Positions 5,321 through 11,420 of a stretch of 11,420 nucleotides of DNA are shown piece after piece. Under the pieces are notes generated by a model. It was not told the origin of the DNA, did no database searches, and saw only the letters and a program-made list of their open reading frames with translations. Every line of letters begins with the position of its first letter. Position 1 is the first letter of the stretch. The DNA is taken from positions 1 to 11,420 of the forward strand of contig JAIVIG010000089.1 in assembly GCA_020200675.1 (NCBI GenBank). The letters run 5' to 3'. Source of the stretch: Actinomycetota bacterium. Its GTDB lineage: Bacteria; Actinomycetota; Rubrobacteria; Rubrobacterales; Rubrobacteraceae. The position numbers and the translations under genes were made by a program.

Positions 5321-6631
5321 TTAAGCCAGCGGTTCGGGCTCCCGAGGTTCGGGCTCTTGCGGCACCACGTCTCGCGGCTCGGGCTCGTGGGGCTCGGGGT
5401 CGCTCAGCTCGCCTTCTTGCGGGGCGCTGATACCTTCGATGCCTCCGGGCTCCCGGGGCCTGAAGAGGCCGAAGGAAGAGGTGTAACCGTGCAGGAAGGT
5501 CGCACCTCCGACGGGGCCTATCTCCCCGTTGCAGAAGAAGCCGCCCACGGGAACCTCGCCGAGGTGTTGCTTGAAGACGCCGGTGTCGAAGTTGGGTTGT
5601 TTGTAGAGGTGCTCGCCGCGCCCGATGCAGGAGAAGAGGAGGGCACCGGAAACGGCGTCCGTCTTGGGCAGGCTGCTCTCGTAGCCGGCGAGAACGGCGT
5701 GTAGGTCTCCGGCGGAGGCTTCGGCGTCGCGGAGGTGGAAGCGGACGCGCATGCCCTCCTGGAGGTACTCGCCGACGGCGACGGCCCCGCCCTTGGGATC
5801 GATGCCGACGAGGTTCCGGATCAGGAAATCTCCCGCCCCGGGCTTCTCCAGGAACGCGTCCATGACGACGCCCAGGAACAGCGACCTCACCGCGAGCTCG
5901 CGGTCGCGATCGTTCATGCCTTCGAAGAGCTCCTCTATGGCGGAGAAGGCCGGACGTCCGTCGAGCTCGTAGACCATGTTCCCCGCGCAGCTCGTGACCT
6001 GCATCAGCTCCCCGACGGGCCGGCAGCCCTGCGCCACGACGGTGTCCACGACCACGTCGCCGCTCAGGGCGACGCCCACGGTACCCGAGTCGTGGACCTC
6101 GCCGTCGAGGAAGAGGGCGTTCAGGCCGGGCGAGGTAGCGCCGCTGGCGAGGCCTCCGATCTTGGCCGATCCCGGAAAGGCGTAGTCCAGGCCGGCGAGC
6201 AACGCCTCCGGACGGGCGCTAAACGGATCCGCGAGCAGGACGAACTGCGGCTCCTCGACCCGCTCCACGCCAAGAAGCCTCTCCCACGAGTCCGGCGGAC
6301 CGTCGAGGTCCGGAAGCTCCCCGTCGAGGTGAAACGGACGCACCGTCACGTCCGGCAGCCGGGCGGCGACAAGGGTCACCGCCGGGAGCTGCTCGACCTC
6401 CTCGCCGCCCCCGATCACACCGCCCGCCGAACAACCGAGCAGCGTGCCGGGATTCAGGTACCTCGATAATGTCTCGTGCAACCCTCCGTAATACTGCGCG
6501 AAGTGCGGCGTGACAAAGGCCAGAGCGAGCGTTACGGGGCCGGGACCTAGAGCCTCCCGGGCGCTTTCAGCACACTCGCGAAGGGCGTCCTCGAAGACCG
6601 TCTTCTGAGATATAGCCGTCGTCCATTTCAC
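5321..6631 (-). CDS. stand-alone FIST domain sensor protein
   Basis: A 436-residue cytosolic protein with FIST_N (about residues 25-225) followed by FIST_C (about 230-395). FIST is a putative small-ligand sensory module, usually found in front of chemotaxis, GGDEF or kinase domains; none is attached here. Diagnostic stretches are LGCSAGGVIGGGEE near residue 65, KIGGLASGA near 157, VGVALSGDVVVDTVVAQGCRPVG, and, in FIST_C, GALLFSCIGRG with PVGGFFCNGEIGPVGG before the end. The tail (about 25 residues) is a Pro-Glu repeat of EPEP units, probably disordered. The start is a GTG (6629-6631) whose GTGA overlaps the cruF stop by 4 nt, so it is probably translated by coupling with cruF. The link to a carotenoid gene suggests a regulatory or redox-sensing role, but nothing in the sequence names the ligand or the output. 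Confidence 0.85.
   Translation of the reverse strand: MKWTTAISQKTVFEDALRECAESAREALGPGPVTLALAFVTPHFAQYYGGLHETLSRYLNPGTLLGCSAGGVIGGGEEVEQLPAVTLVAARLPDVTVRPFHLDGELPDLDGPPDSWERLLGVERVEEPQFVLLADPFSARPEALLAGLDYAFPGSAKIGGLASGATSPGLNALFLDGEVHDSGTVGVALSGDVVVDTVVAQGCRPVGELMQVTSCAGNMVYELDGRPAFSAIEELFEGMNDRDRELAVRSLFLGVVMDAFLEKPGAGDFLIRNLVGIDPKGGAVAVGEYLQEGMRVRFHLRDAEASAGDLHAVLAGYESSLPKTDAVSGALLFSCIGRGEHLYKQPNFDTGVFKQHLGEVPVGGFFCNGEIGPVGGATFLHGYTSSFGLFRPREPGGIEGISAPQEGELSDPEPHEPEPRDVVPQEPEPREPEPLA
5324..5398 (-). repeat. Pro-Glu tail repeat of the FIST protein
   Basis: This encodes PEP(H/R)EPEP-type units, with four EPEP or PEP blocks in 25 residues, giving a low-complexity GC-rich stretch at the very 3' end of the gene. 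Such a region can change in unit number by slippage. Confidence 0.6.
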
Positions 6632-7479
6632 GTGTTCGACCTCCGTTCATCACCGATTTCTCCATGTTTATACCCTGCCTCACTTCTCGCCGCGACCGCG
6701 GGCTTCACCGATGACAACCGCGCCCGGCGGCCGAGCAGGTAGAAGAATAGCGCGATTCCGAGCGCCGCCGGGAAGAGCAGACCCGAGAAGAGATCCACCC
6801 CGACCCAGAAAGCCACGGCGACGAGGGCGCTGTCGAGGAGCCCGGGCGGAGGCGGCACGCTCTCCCATCTCCGGCGTCCGAGCACCAGGAGGATAGCGGC
6901 GGCCACGGAGCTGGAGAAGAGCCAACCGAGGTAGTTGCTCACCGGGACGCCGTAGTACGGGCCGCCATCCAGCCACACCCAGAAGCCCAGAGAAGCGGCG
7001 CCTGGGTCCAGAACGCCGTCCACGAGCGTGAGGAGAACCGCCGCAGAGAGAACCCACAGAACGCGGCGCCGGCGGGACACGTCCTCATCCTCCGGAACAG
7101 CCAGCGCGGTCGCGGCTACTGTACCGAGGACGAGCGGAACCCAGGAGAGGGGCAAGAGGTACGGGACAAGGCCGGCGACCTTTGGACCTAAAGAGTCCTC
7201 GTAGTAGAAGGGACCGTACGGGAAGCCGGTCGCGACACCGATCGTCTCTATCGCGTAGCCGAAGGCGCTGAGGGACAGGAGCGAGAGGACCGCCCTCCTC
7301 GGGCCGAGGTAGCGCCAGAGGGCGACGAAGGAGGGCAAGGCTATGAGGAGGGTGGAGACGAAGGAGGCTCTCCCCGCGCCAGGCGCATCCGGGAAGCGGA
7401 CGGTGAAGTAGGCGGCCCCGAAGAAGAGGGCGCACGCGGCGAGCAGGAACCGGGGAGGACGGGAACATTGCGGGGTCAC
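6628..7479 (-). CDS. cruF: CruF-like carotenoid 1,2-hydratase (C50 carotenoids)
   Basis: An integral membrane protein of 283 residues in the CruF/DUF422 carotenoid biosynthesis family. In haloarchaea CruF adds water to the end groups of bisanhydrobacterioruberin to give bacterioruberin; other relatives act on gamma-carotene. Diagnostic features are AIETIGVATGFPYGPFYY (76-93) and DPGAASLGFWVWLDGGPYYGVPVSNYLGWL (158-187), with about seven hydrophobic helices between 10 and 250. The start is a GTG (7477-7479) without a ribosome-binding site; a -10-like TAGTAT ends 6 nt upstream. It is divergent from the elongase and desaturase genes across about 49 nt, and its TGA overlaps the GTG of the FIST gene. 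With those two enzymes it completes the elongation, desaturation and hydration steps. The exact substrate is inferred from context. A soluble 25-residue tail follows the last helix. Confidence 0.85.
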   Translation of the reverse strand: MTPQCSRPPRFLLAACALFFGAAYFTVRFPDAPGAGRASFVSTLLIALPSFVALWRYLGPRRAVLSLLSLSAFGYAIETIGVATGFPYGPFYYEDSLGPKVAGLVPYLLPLSWVPLVLGTVAATALAVPEDEDVSRRRRVLWVLSAAVLLTLVDGVLDPGAASLGFWVWLDGGPYYGVPVSNYLGWLFSSSVAAAILLVLGRRRWESVPPPPGLLDSALVAVAFWVGVDLFSGLLFPAALGIALFFYLLGRRARLSSVKPAVAARSEAGYKHGEIGDERRSNT

Positions 7480-7485
7480 GAGTAC

Positions 7486-7491
7486 ATACTA
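7486..7491 (-). promoter_or_regulatory. candidate -10 box of cruF-FIST, leaderless
   Basis: TAGTAT (4 of 6 consensus) ends 6 nt before the cruF GTG, with no ribosome-binding site between. No good -35 was found. Confidence 0.3.
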
Positions 7492-7513
7492 TCTCAGTCA
7501 CCGTTCCTCGGGC

Positions 7514-7522
7514 TGGTATATT
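7514..7522 (+). promoter_or_regulatory. extended -10 box of the elongase gene, leaderless
   Basis: TGG followed by TATATT (5 of 6 consensus, TG at 7514-7515) ends 6 nt before the GTG at 7529, and no ribosome-binding site is present. It faces away from the cruF box about 25 nt to the left, so the short gap is probably one divergent control region. Confidence 0.5.
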
Positions 7523-7528
7523 GGAGTA

Positions 7529-8371
7529 GTGCTCGGGCGGCTCTTTCACATCTCGCGGCCGGTGCTCTGGATCAACACCGTCGGCCCCGCCGTGGTCGGG
7601 GTGTGGCTCGCGGGCGACCTGTGGCGGTGGGAGGCCCTGCTGCTCCTGGTGTGGCTCACGCTGCCTTTCAACCTCCTGATCTACGGCGTCAACGACGTCT
7701 TCGACCAGGAGACCGACGCGAAGAACCCGCGCAAGGGCTCGTTGGAAGGAGCGAAGATCAAACCAGAAGAGGTCGCCCCCATCTGGCGCGGCGTCCTCTT
7801 CACGAACGTGCCGTTCCTGATCTACTTCCTCTCCGTCCTACCATACGGGGCTATCTTCTGGATCCTCCTCTACGCCGTTCTCTTCGTCGGCTACTCGGCC
7901 CCACCTTTACGCTTCAAGGCGCGACCCTACCTGGATTCCTTGAGCAACGCGGCCTACGCCTTCCCGCTCGTCTTCGTGCCGCTCGCGCTCGGAGAAGAGG
8001 TTCTCTGGCCGGCGGCCCTGGGCCTGATGGCGTGGAGCGCGGCCAAGCACACCTTCGACGCGGTCCAGGACGTGGACGAGGACCGCAACGTGGGCATAGA
8101 GACGACGGCCGTCCGGCTCGGCGTCACGGGCGTGGTCCTCTGGAGCGGGACGTGGTGGCTCGTCGCGACGGTCTGCTTCGCGCTCGCGAGCCCGCTCGTG
8201 GCGCTGGTGAACGCGGTCTACTCTGGAGGCTTGCTGTACGCGCTGCATCGGGCACCCACGCCGGAGACGGGGCATCGGCTCTACAAGTTCTCCATCGCCT
8301 TCCCGTACGTGGCGGGGACGGTAGCCGGGGTACAGCTGGTCGGGGCGATCTCTCTCGGAGCGTATCCGTGA
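7529..8371 (+). CDS. lyeJ: UbiA-type lycopene elongase/hydratase (LyeJ-like)
   Basis: A membrane prenyltransferase of the UbiA superfamily, 280 residues. LyeJ and CrtEb/LbtBC relatives transfer a C5 unit from dimethylallyl diphosphate to C-2 of lycopene, and LyeJ also hydrates C-1. The first Mg-diphosphate motif is N55 D56 VF D59 QET D63; the second is D177 AVQ D181 VDED with GIETTAVRLG following. The family segment YSAPPLRFKARPYLDSLSN is at 122-140, and eight or nine hydrophobic helices are visible. It starts with GTG at 7529, directly after an extended -10 box. Its stop TGA (8369-8371) overlaps the GTG of the desaturase (GTGA), indicating coupled translation. Ordinary UbiA quinone prenyltransferases are an alternative, but the neighbours cruF and crtD and the NDVFDxxTD pattern favour a carotenoid role. 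Confidence 0.8.
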   Translation: MLGRLFHISRPVLWINTVGPAVVGVWLAGDLWRWEALLLLVWLTLPFNLLIYGVNDVFDQETDAKNPRKGSLEGAKIKPEEVAPIWRGVLFTNVPFLIYFLSVLPYGAIFWILLYAVLFVGYSAPPLRFKARPYLDSLSNAAYAFPLVFVPLALGEEVLWPAALGLMAWSAAKHTFDAVQDVDEDRNVGIETTAVRLGVTGVVLWSGTWWLVATVCFALASPLVALVNAVYSGGLLYALHRAPTPETGHRLYKFSIAFPYVAGTVAGVQLVGAISLGAYP

Positions 8372-9712
8372 ACGCGTGGCGAAAGAGGGTAGTAGTCGTA
8401 GGCGGCGGCATCGGGGGGCTCGCCGCGTCGGCCCTGTTGAGTCGCGCCGGGCACCGCGTAACGCTCCTCGAGGCCAACGACTACCTCGGCGGCAAGAGCC
8501 GGCGCATCGAGCTGGAAGGCCAGCGGATAGACACCGGGCCAGCTATCGTCACCTTCCCCGGCGTGTGGGATGAGCTCTTGCGACGCTGGGATGCGCTCGG
8601 CGGCGAGGCCAACGGCGGTGACGCGAGAGAAATCGCCGGTTTGAAACTCGTGCGGCTGCCTCAGGTCGGCAAGTACTACTACCGGGGCGAGGTCTCCTCG
8701 CTGCCGGTAGAGGAGAGACACCCCTGGCTCGGGGCGTGGGAGCGGTTCGTCGGCGTCCATGGCGGGCTCGGGCCAGAGGTAACGCGCCTGTTGACCACCG
8801 ACTGGTACGATCCCCGCCTCCGTCCGGCGCTCTTGCGGCTCGTCCGCCTCTACGGGACCAGGATGACGACGAGGAGTTACCTGGATAGCCTCGGCTGGCT
8901 CCCGGAAGGCTTGCGGGAGATCCTCGCCATACACACCCTGAACGCCGGGGTGGGCCCCGCGCGGACACCGGCCCTCTTCGCCAGCATGCCGGCAATCATG
9001 GCGGTGGATGGGGTATGGGTGCCGGAGGGCGGGGTATACGAGATCGTCCGGGCGCTCATAAAGCTCGCCGGATACAGCGGGGCGGAACTGAGGACGGGAG
9101 AGCCCGTTCGTCGGATCGAGCGTGGGAAGGTTCTCACCGCAAAAAGGGAGCACGCGGCCGACGTGGTAGTGAGCGGTCTCGACGCCGACCGGCTGGAGAG
9201 CATCATCGCACCCGGTAAGAAGACCGCCCGAGAGAAGCTCACATGTTCAGGGGTAGCGATTTATGCGGCGCTCGAGGAGGAGTTACCCGAGAGGGTTGCG
9301 AACCACGGCGTCGTGCTGCCGACGCATCCGGCGGCGCTCTACCGCAGCCTCGAGACCGGGGAGGAGCCGGAGGAAGCAATGGCTTTCGTGGACTATTATC
9401 GTCCGGGCGAGCCGTACCCAAACGAGAGGAGCGTGCTGGCGGTGGGGCTCACCGTGCCGGCCAACGGGAGGGAGTATGGTCTGGAGGACGACTTCGTGGC
9501 GCGGGAGATGCAGCGGGTAGGGGGCGCTCTACGGGAAGATACAGCCGGTGTGGCGGAGCGGGCCTCTCCACCGGCCCCGTTATTCCGACCGCCGTCGGCC
9601 CTGGCTGTGGCGGGTCGGAGCGTCGGTTCATCCGGGCGGTGGGATCCCAGCCGTGCTCGGCGGAGCAATGATCTCGACGGGTAGGCTGCTGAAGGCGTTG
9701 GAGGATCGATGA
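8368..9712 (+). CDS. crtD: CrtD/CrtI-family carotenoid desaturase, frameshifted near the 3' end
   Basis: An FAD-dependent carotenoid desaturase of the phytoene-desaturase superfamily. In the bacterioruberin route CrtD introduces the C3,4 double bond after each C5 addition. The N-terminal dinucleotide fold is VVVVGGGIGGLAASALLSRAGHRVTLLEA (8-36; Gly12, Gly14, Gly17, acceptor Glu35), followed by YLGGKSRRIELEGQRIDTGPAIVTFPGVW, typical of CrtI/CrtD. The frame starting at GTG 8368 ends at 9684 with a non-family tail (RASPPAPLFRPPSA...), 438 residues in all. Taking one G out of the run 9520-9524 restores the expected end: ALYGKIQPVW, then VGASVHPGGGIPAVLGGAMISTGRLLKALEDR, stop 9710-9712, 447 residues. 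That segment carries the conserved HPGGGIPAVL substrate/FAD motif. Either the gene is newly inactivated or the base is a sequence error. It overlaps lyeJ by 4 nt, and the aminotransferase follows 13 nt after the restored stop. Confidence 0.85.
9520..9524 (+). other. frameshift site in crtD (run of five G)
   Basis: Upstream, frame 1 is CrtD-like through ...AREMQRVG. Downstream, CrtD-like protein continues in another frame from 9524. The downstream frame has a TAG at 9518-9520, so the switch must lie within the G run. Four Gs would give VGALYGKIQP in one frame. Confidence 0.8.
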
Positions 9713-9725
9713 CCCGGGAGGTGAC

Positions 9726-10883
9726 GTGTCCGTAGTCCTGGGCTCACAGCGGGATCTCTTCGAGATACCGGACGATATCGCCTACCTGAACTGCGCGTAC
9801 ATGTCGCCGCAACTCCGGGCGGTGCGGGCGGTCGGTGAGGAAGCCGTCGCGCGGAAATCGCGGCCGTGGGAGATCTCGCCGCAAGATTTCTTCGAGAACT
9901 CGGAGACGGCCCGCGCGCTGTTCGCGCAGCTCGTCGGCGGGGACGCGGAAGGGGTAGCGATAATTCCCTCCGTGAGCTACGGGATGGCGGTTGCGACGGC
10001 GAACGTCCCCCTGAAGGCGGGGCAGAACGTCGTGGTGCTGGAGGAGCAATTCCCCTCGAACGTCTATCCCTGGCGCGAGCTGGCGAAGCGCACGGGGGCG
10101 GAGATCGTCACCGTGCCGCGGCCCGCCGACCACGACTGGACGAGCGCGGTTCTGGAGCGCGTGGATGGGCGGACCGCGGTCGTGGCCGTGCCGAACTGCC
10201 ACTGGACGGACGGGTCGGTCCTGGATCTGGTCCGCACCGGCGAGCGTGCGAGGGAGGTCGGGGCGGCCCTGGTCGTCGACGCTACCCAGTCGCTGGGGGC
10301 ACACCCGCTCGACGTGTCGGAGGTACGCCCGGACTTCCTGGTCTCGGCAGCCTACAAGTGGCTACTCGGGCCGTACAGCTTTGGTTTCCTCTACGTCGGC
10401 GAGGATTATAGGGAGGGGACGCCCATCGAGCACAACTGGATCTCGCGCGAGGGCAGCGAGGACTTCGCCCGGCTGGTCGAGTACACCGACGCCTACGGAC
10501 CCGGCGCCAGGCGCTACGACGTCGGCGAGCGGAGCAACTTCGTCCTGCTCCCGATGGCCATAGAGGCGCTGCGCCAGATCCTCACCTGGGATGTCGAAAA
10601 CATCGCCGTATCACTCCGGTGGTTTACAGACCGGATCGAAGAGGAGGCGGAAAAGCTCGGGATAGAGACGGTTCCCGCGTCCATGCGGGCGGGGCACATG
10701 ATCGGGCTAGGACTCGGCCCGGAAGCCCCGAAGGACCTCGCCGCCAGGCTGGCGGAGGAGAACGTCTTCGTCAGCGTGCGTGGCCGGAACCTGCGCGTCT
10801 CGCCGCACCTCTACAACACCGAGAGGGACGTCGAGCGCCTCTTCGATTCTCTCGTCAGGCACGTCCGGCCCGCCGCGGATTGA
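9726..10883 (+). CDS. class V PLP-dependent aminotransferase
   Basis: A 385-residue cytosolic enzyme of the aminotransferase class V (SufS / isopenicillin-N-epimerase-like) fold. The pyridoxal phosphate site is visible: LVVDATQSLGAHP (Asp185, Gln188), then VSAAYKWLLGPYSFGFLYVG with the Schiff-base Lys211. The C-terminal VSVRGRNLRVSPHLYNTERDVERL is the family's small-domain segment with its RxSxHxYN motif. The active Cys loop of SufS desulfurases was not recognised, so a transaminase, epimerase or lyase is as likely as a desulfurase. The start is GTG at 9726 with GGGAGGTGA just upstream. It sits 13 nt after the corrected crtD stop and could be co-transcribed, but no carotenoid step needs an aminotransferase, so the link may be only operon hitchhiking. 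Family certain, substrate unknown. Confidence 0.85.
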   Translation: MSVVLGSQRDLFEIPDDIAYLNCAYMSPQLRAVRAVGEEAVARKSRPWEISPQDFFENSETARALFAQLVGGDAEGVAIIPSVSYGMAVATANVPLKAGQNVVVLEEQFPSNVYPWRELAKRTGAEIVTVPRPADHDWTSAVLERVDGRTAVVAVPNCHWTDGSVLDLVRTGERAREVGAALVVDATQSLGAHPLDVSEVRPDFLVSAAYKWLLGPYSFGFLYVGEDYREGTPIEHNWISREGSEDFARLVEYTDAYGPGARRYDVGERSNFVLLPMAIEALRQILTWDVENIAVSLRWFTDRIEEEAEKLGIETVPASMRAGHMIGLGLGPEAPKDLAARLAEENVFVSVRGRNLRVSPHLYNTERDVERLFDSLVRHVRPAAD

Positions 10884-10894
10884 TCACCCTGGCG

Positions 10895-10900
10895 TATACT
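10895..10900 (+). promoter_or_regulatory. candidate -10 box upstream of the LLM gene
   Basis: TATACT matches 5 of 6 consensus bases, 12 nt after the aminotransferase stop. No convincing -35 at 16-18 nt. Transcription would begin near 10907, giving a leader of about 70 nt. Confidence 0.3.
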
Positions 10901-10907
10901 GGCTTCA

Positions 10908-10940
10908 CGGGCTCCAAGACAAAACTGTAACAGGAGCCCG
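10908..10940 (+). repeat. 8-bp inverted repeat in the leader of the LLM gene
   Basis: Arms CGGGCTCC (10908-10915) and GGAGCCCG (10933-10940) are perfect, with a 17-nt A-rich loop. The left arm falls at the predicted transcript start. It could be a 5' stem-loop or an operator; no T-run follows, so a terminator of the aminotransferase gene is less likely. Confidence 0.4.
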
Positions 10941-10977
10941 GACGTCGCTAAAGCGAGACGAACGAGGAGCGTGAATC

Positions 10978-11420
10978 GTGCGCATCGGGCTACAGGTTCC
11001 GAGCTTTACCTGGCCGGACGGAACGGACGGGATAGGTCCCAAACTCGCCGAGATCGGCAGGACCGCCGACGAGGCCGGGTTTGCGAGCCTGTGGGTGATG
11101 GACCACTTCTTCCAGATCGAGTACGTCGGCCCGGCCGAGGATCCCATGCTGGAGGGGTACAGCGCCCTTAGCTACCTGGCCGGGGTAACGGAGCGGGTGA
11201 AGCTCGGCACGCTGGTCACCGGCGTTATCTACCGATACCCGGGCATCCTCCTGAAGACCGCGACCACGCTCGACGCGCTCTCGGGCGGCCGGGCTTACCT
11301 CGGTATCGGCGCGGGCTGGTTCGAGCGCGAGGCGCGGGCTCTGGGGGTACCCTTCCCCCCGACGAAGGAGCGCTTCGAGCGGCTGGAGGAGACCTTGCAG
11401 CTCGCCCACCAGATGTGGTC
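10978..11420 (+). CDS. LLM-class F420-dependent oxidoreductase, 3' end outside window
   Basis: N-terminal 147 residues of a luciferase-like monooxygenase-fold oxidoreductase. Family members use coenzyme F420 (or FMN) for hydride transfer. The sequence begins VRIGLQVPSFTWPDGTDGIGPKLAEIGRTADEAGFASLWVMDHFFQIEYVG, followed by DPMLEGYSALSYLAGVTERVKLGTLVTGVIYRYPGILLKTATTLDALSGGRAYLGIGAGWFEREARALGVPFPPTKERFERLEE. This is the pattern of actinobacterial F420-dependent members: first strand of the TIM barrel, SLWVMDHFF, TLDxLSGGR and GIGAGW. The GTG at 10978 is chosen because GGAG lies 8 nt upstream. The frame is open to the last base of the window; a full-length relative has about 280-330 residues. 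It may have its own promoter at 10895-10900 rather than belong to the aminotransferase operon. Substrate unknown. Confidence 0.88.
   Translation, partial: MRIGLQVPSFTWPDGTDGIGPKLAEIGRTADEAGFASLWVMDHFFQIEYVGPAEDPMLEGYSALSYLAGVTERVKLGTLVTGVIYRYPGILLKTATTLDALSGGRAYLGIGAGWFEREARALGVPFPPTKERFERLEETLQLAHQMW

Noticed and set aside
5735..6469. A 244-codon plus-strand frame opposite the FIST gene.
   Set aside because: It is the antisense shadow of a GC-rich gene, with His/Arg-rich composition and no recognisable domain.
7468..8367. A very long plus-strand frame running from 7468 into the desaturase gene (738 codons).
   Set aside because: Its first 300 codons overlap lyeJ in another frame, are Arg/Pro/Gly-rich and carry no domain; only the part from GTG 8368 is real.

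Overview
This looks like chromosomal DNA from a high-GC Gram-positive bacterium, most likely Rubrobacter or a close relative (class Rubrobacteria). That assignment is inference, from three things: a C50 carotenoid (bacterioruberin-type) gene set, an F420-type luciferase-like oxidoreductase, and many GTG starts, several with a -10 box only 6-7 nt upstream as in leaderless actinobacterial mRNAs. No rRNA, tRNA, insertion sequence, CRISPR array or phage gene was seen.

Left part (1-1692). Two type IV pilin-like genes lie on the minus strand: a GspH-type pseudopilin (516-1142), then a major-type prepilin (1-327) that runs off the window. Upstream of them (1143-1692) is about 550 nt without a convincing gene. 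It holds a decayed second copy of the 3' end of the neighbouring glyoxalase gene, two perfect hairpins and one doubtful small ORF. Base composition is visibly lower here than to the right.

Middle part (1693-5320). A VOC/glyoxalase gene (minus) is divergent from a UbiB/ABC1-family gene (plus) whose kinase motifs are nearly all lost, a membrane-anchored pseudokinase. Next is a flavin reductase that stops just before a conserved C-terminal motif. It converges on a MNT-type nucleotidyltransferase gene, and the two stop codons share one CTAG. A clpS adaptor gene with a near-consensus sigma-70 promoter diverges from the nucleotidyltransferase.

Right part (5321-9712): carotenoid region. On the minus strand cruF (carotenoid hydratase) overlaps by 4 nt with a stand-alone FIST-domain sensor gene. 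Divergent from cruF, across about 49 nt, is a UbiA-type lycopene elongase (lyeJ-like) that overlaps by 4 nt with a crtD-like desaturase. The three enzymes together match the lycopene-to-bacterioruberin pathway known from haloarchaea: C5 addition, 3,4-desaturation and terminal hydration. As written, crtD carries a one-base insertion in a run of five G that removes the conserved C-terminus; reading past it restores a normal end at 9712.

Right end (9726-11420). A class V PLP aminotransferase follows crtD closely and may be in the same operon. After an intergenic inverted repeat comes the N-terminal part of an F420-dependent LLM-class oxidoreductase, cut by the window edge.
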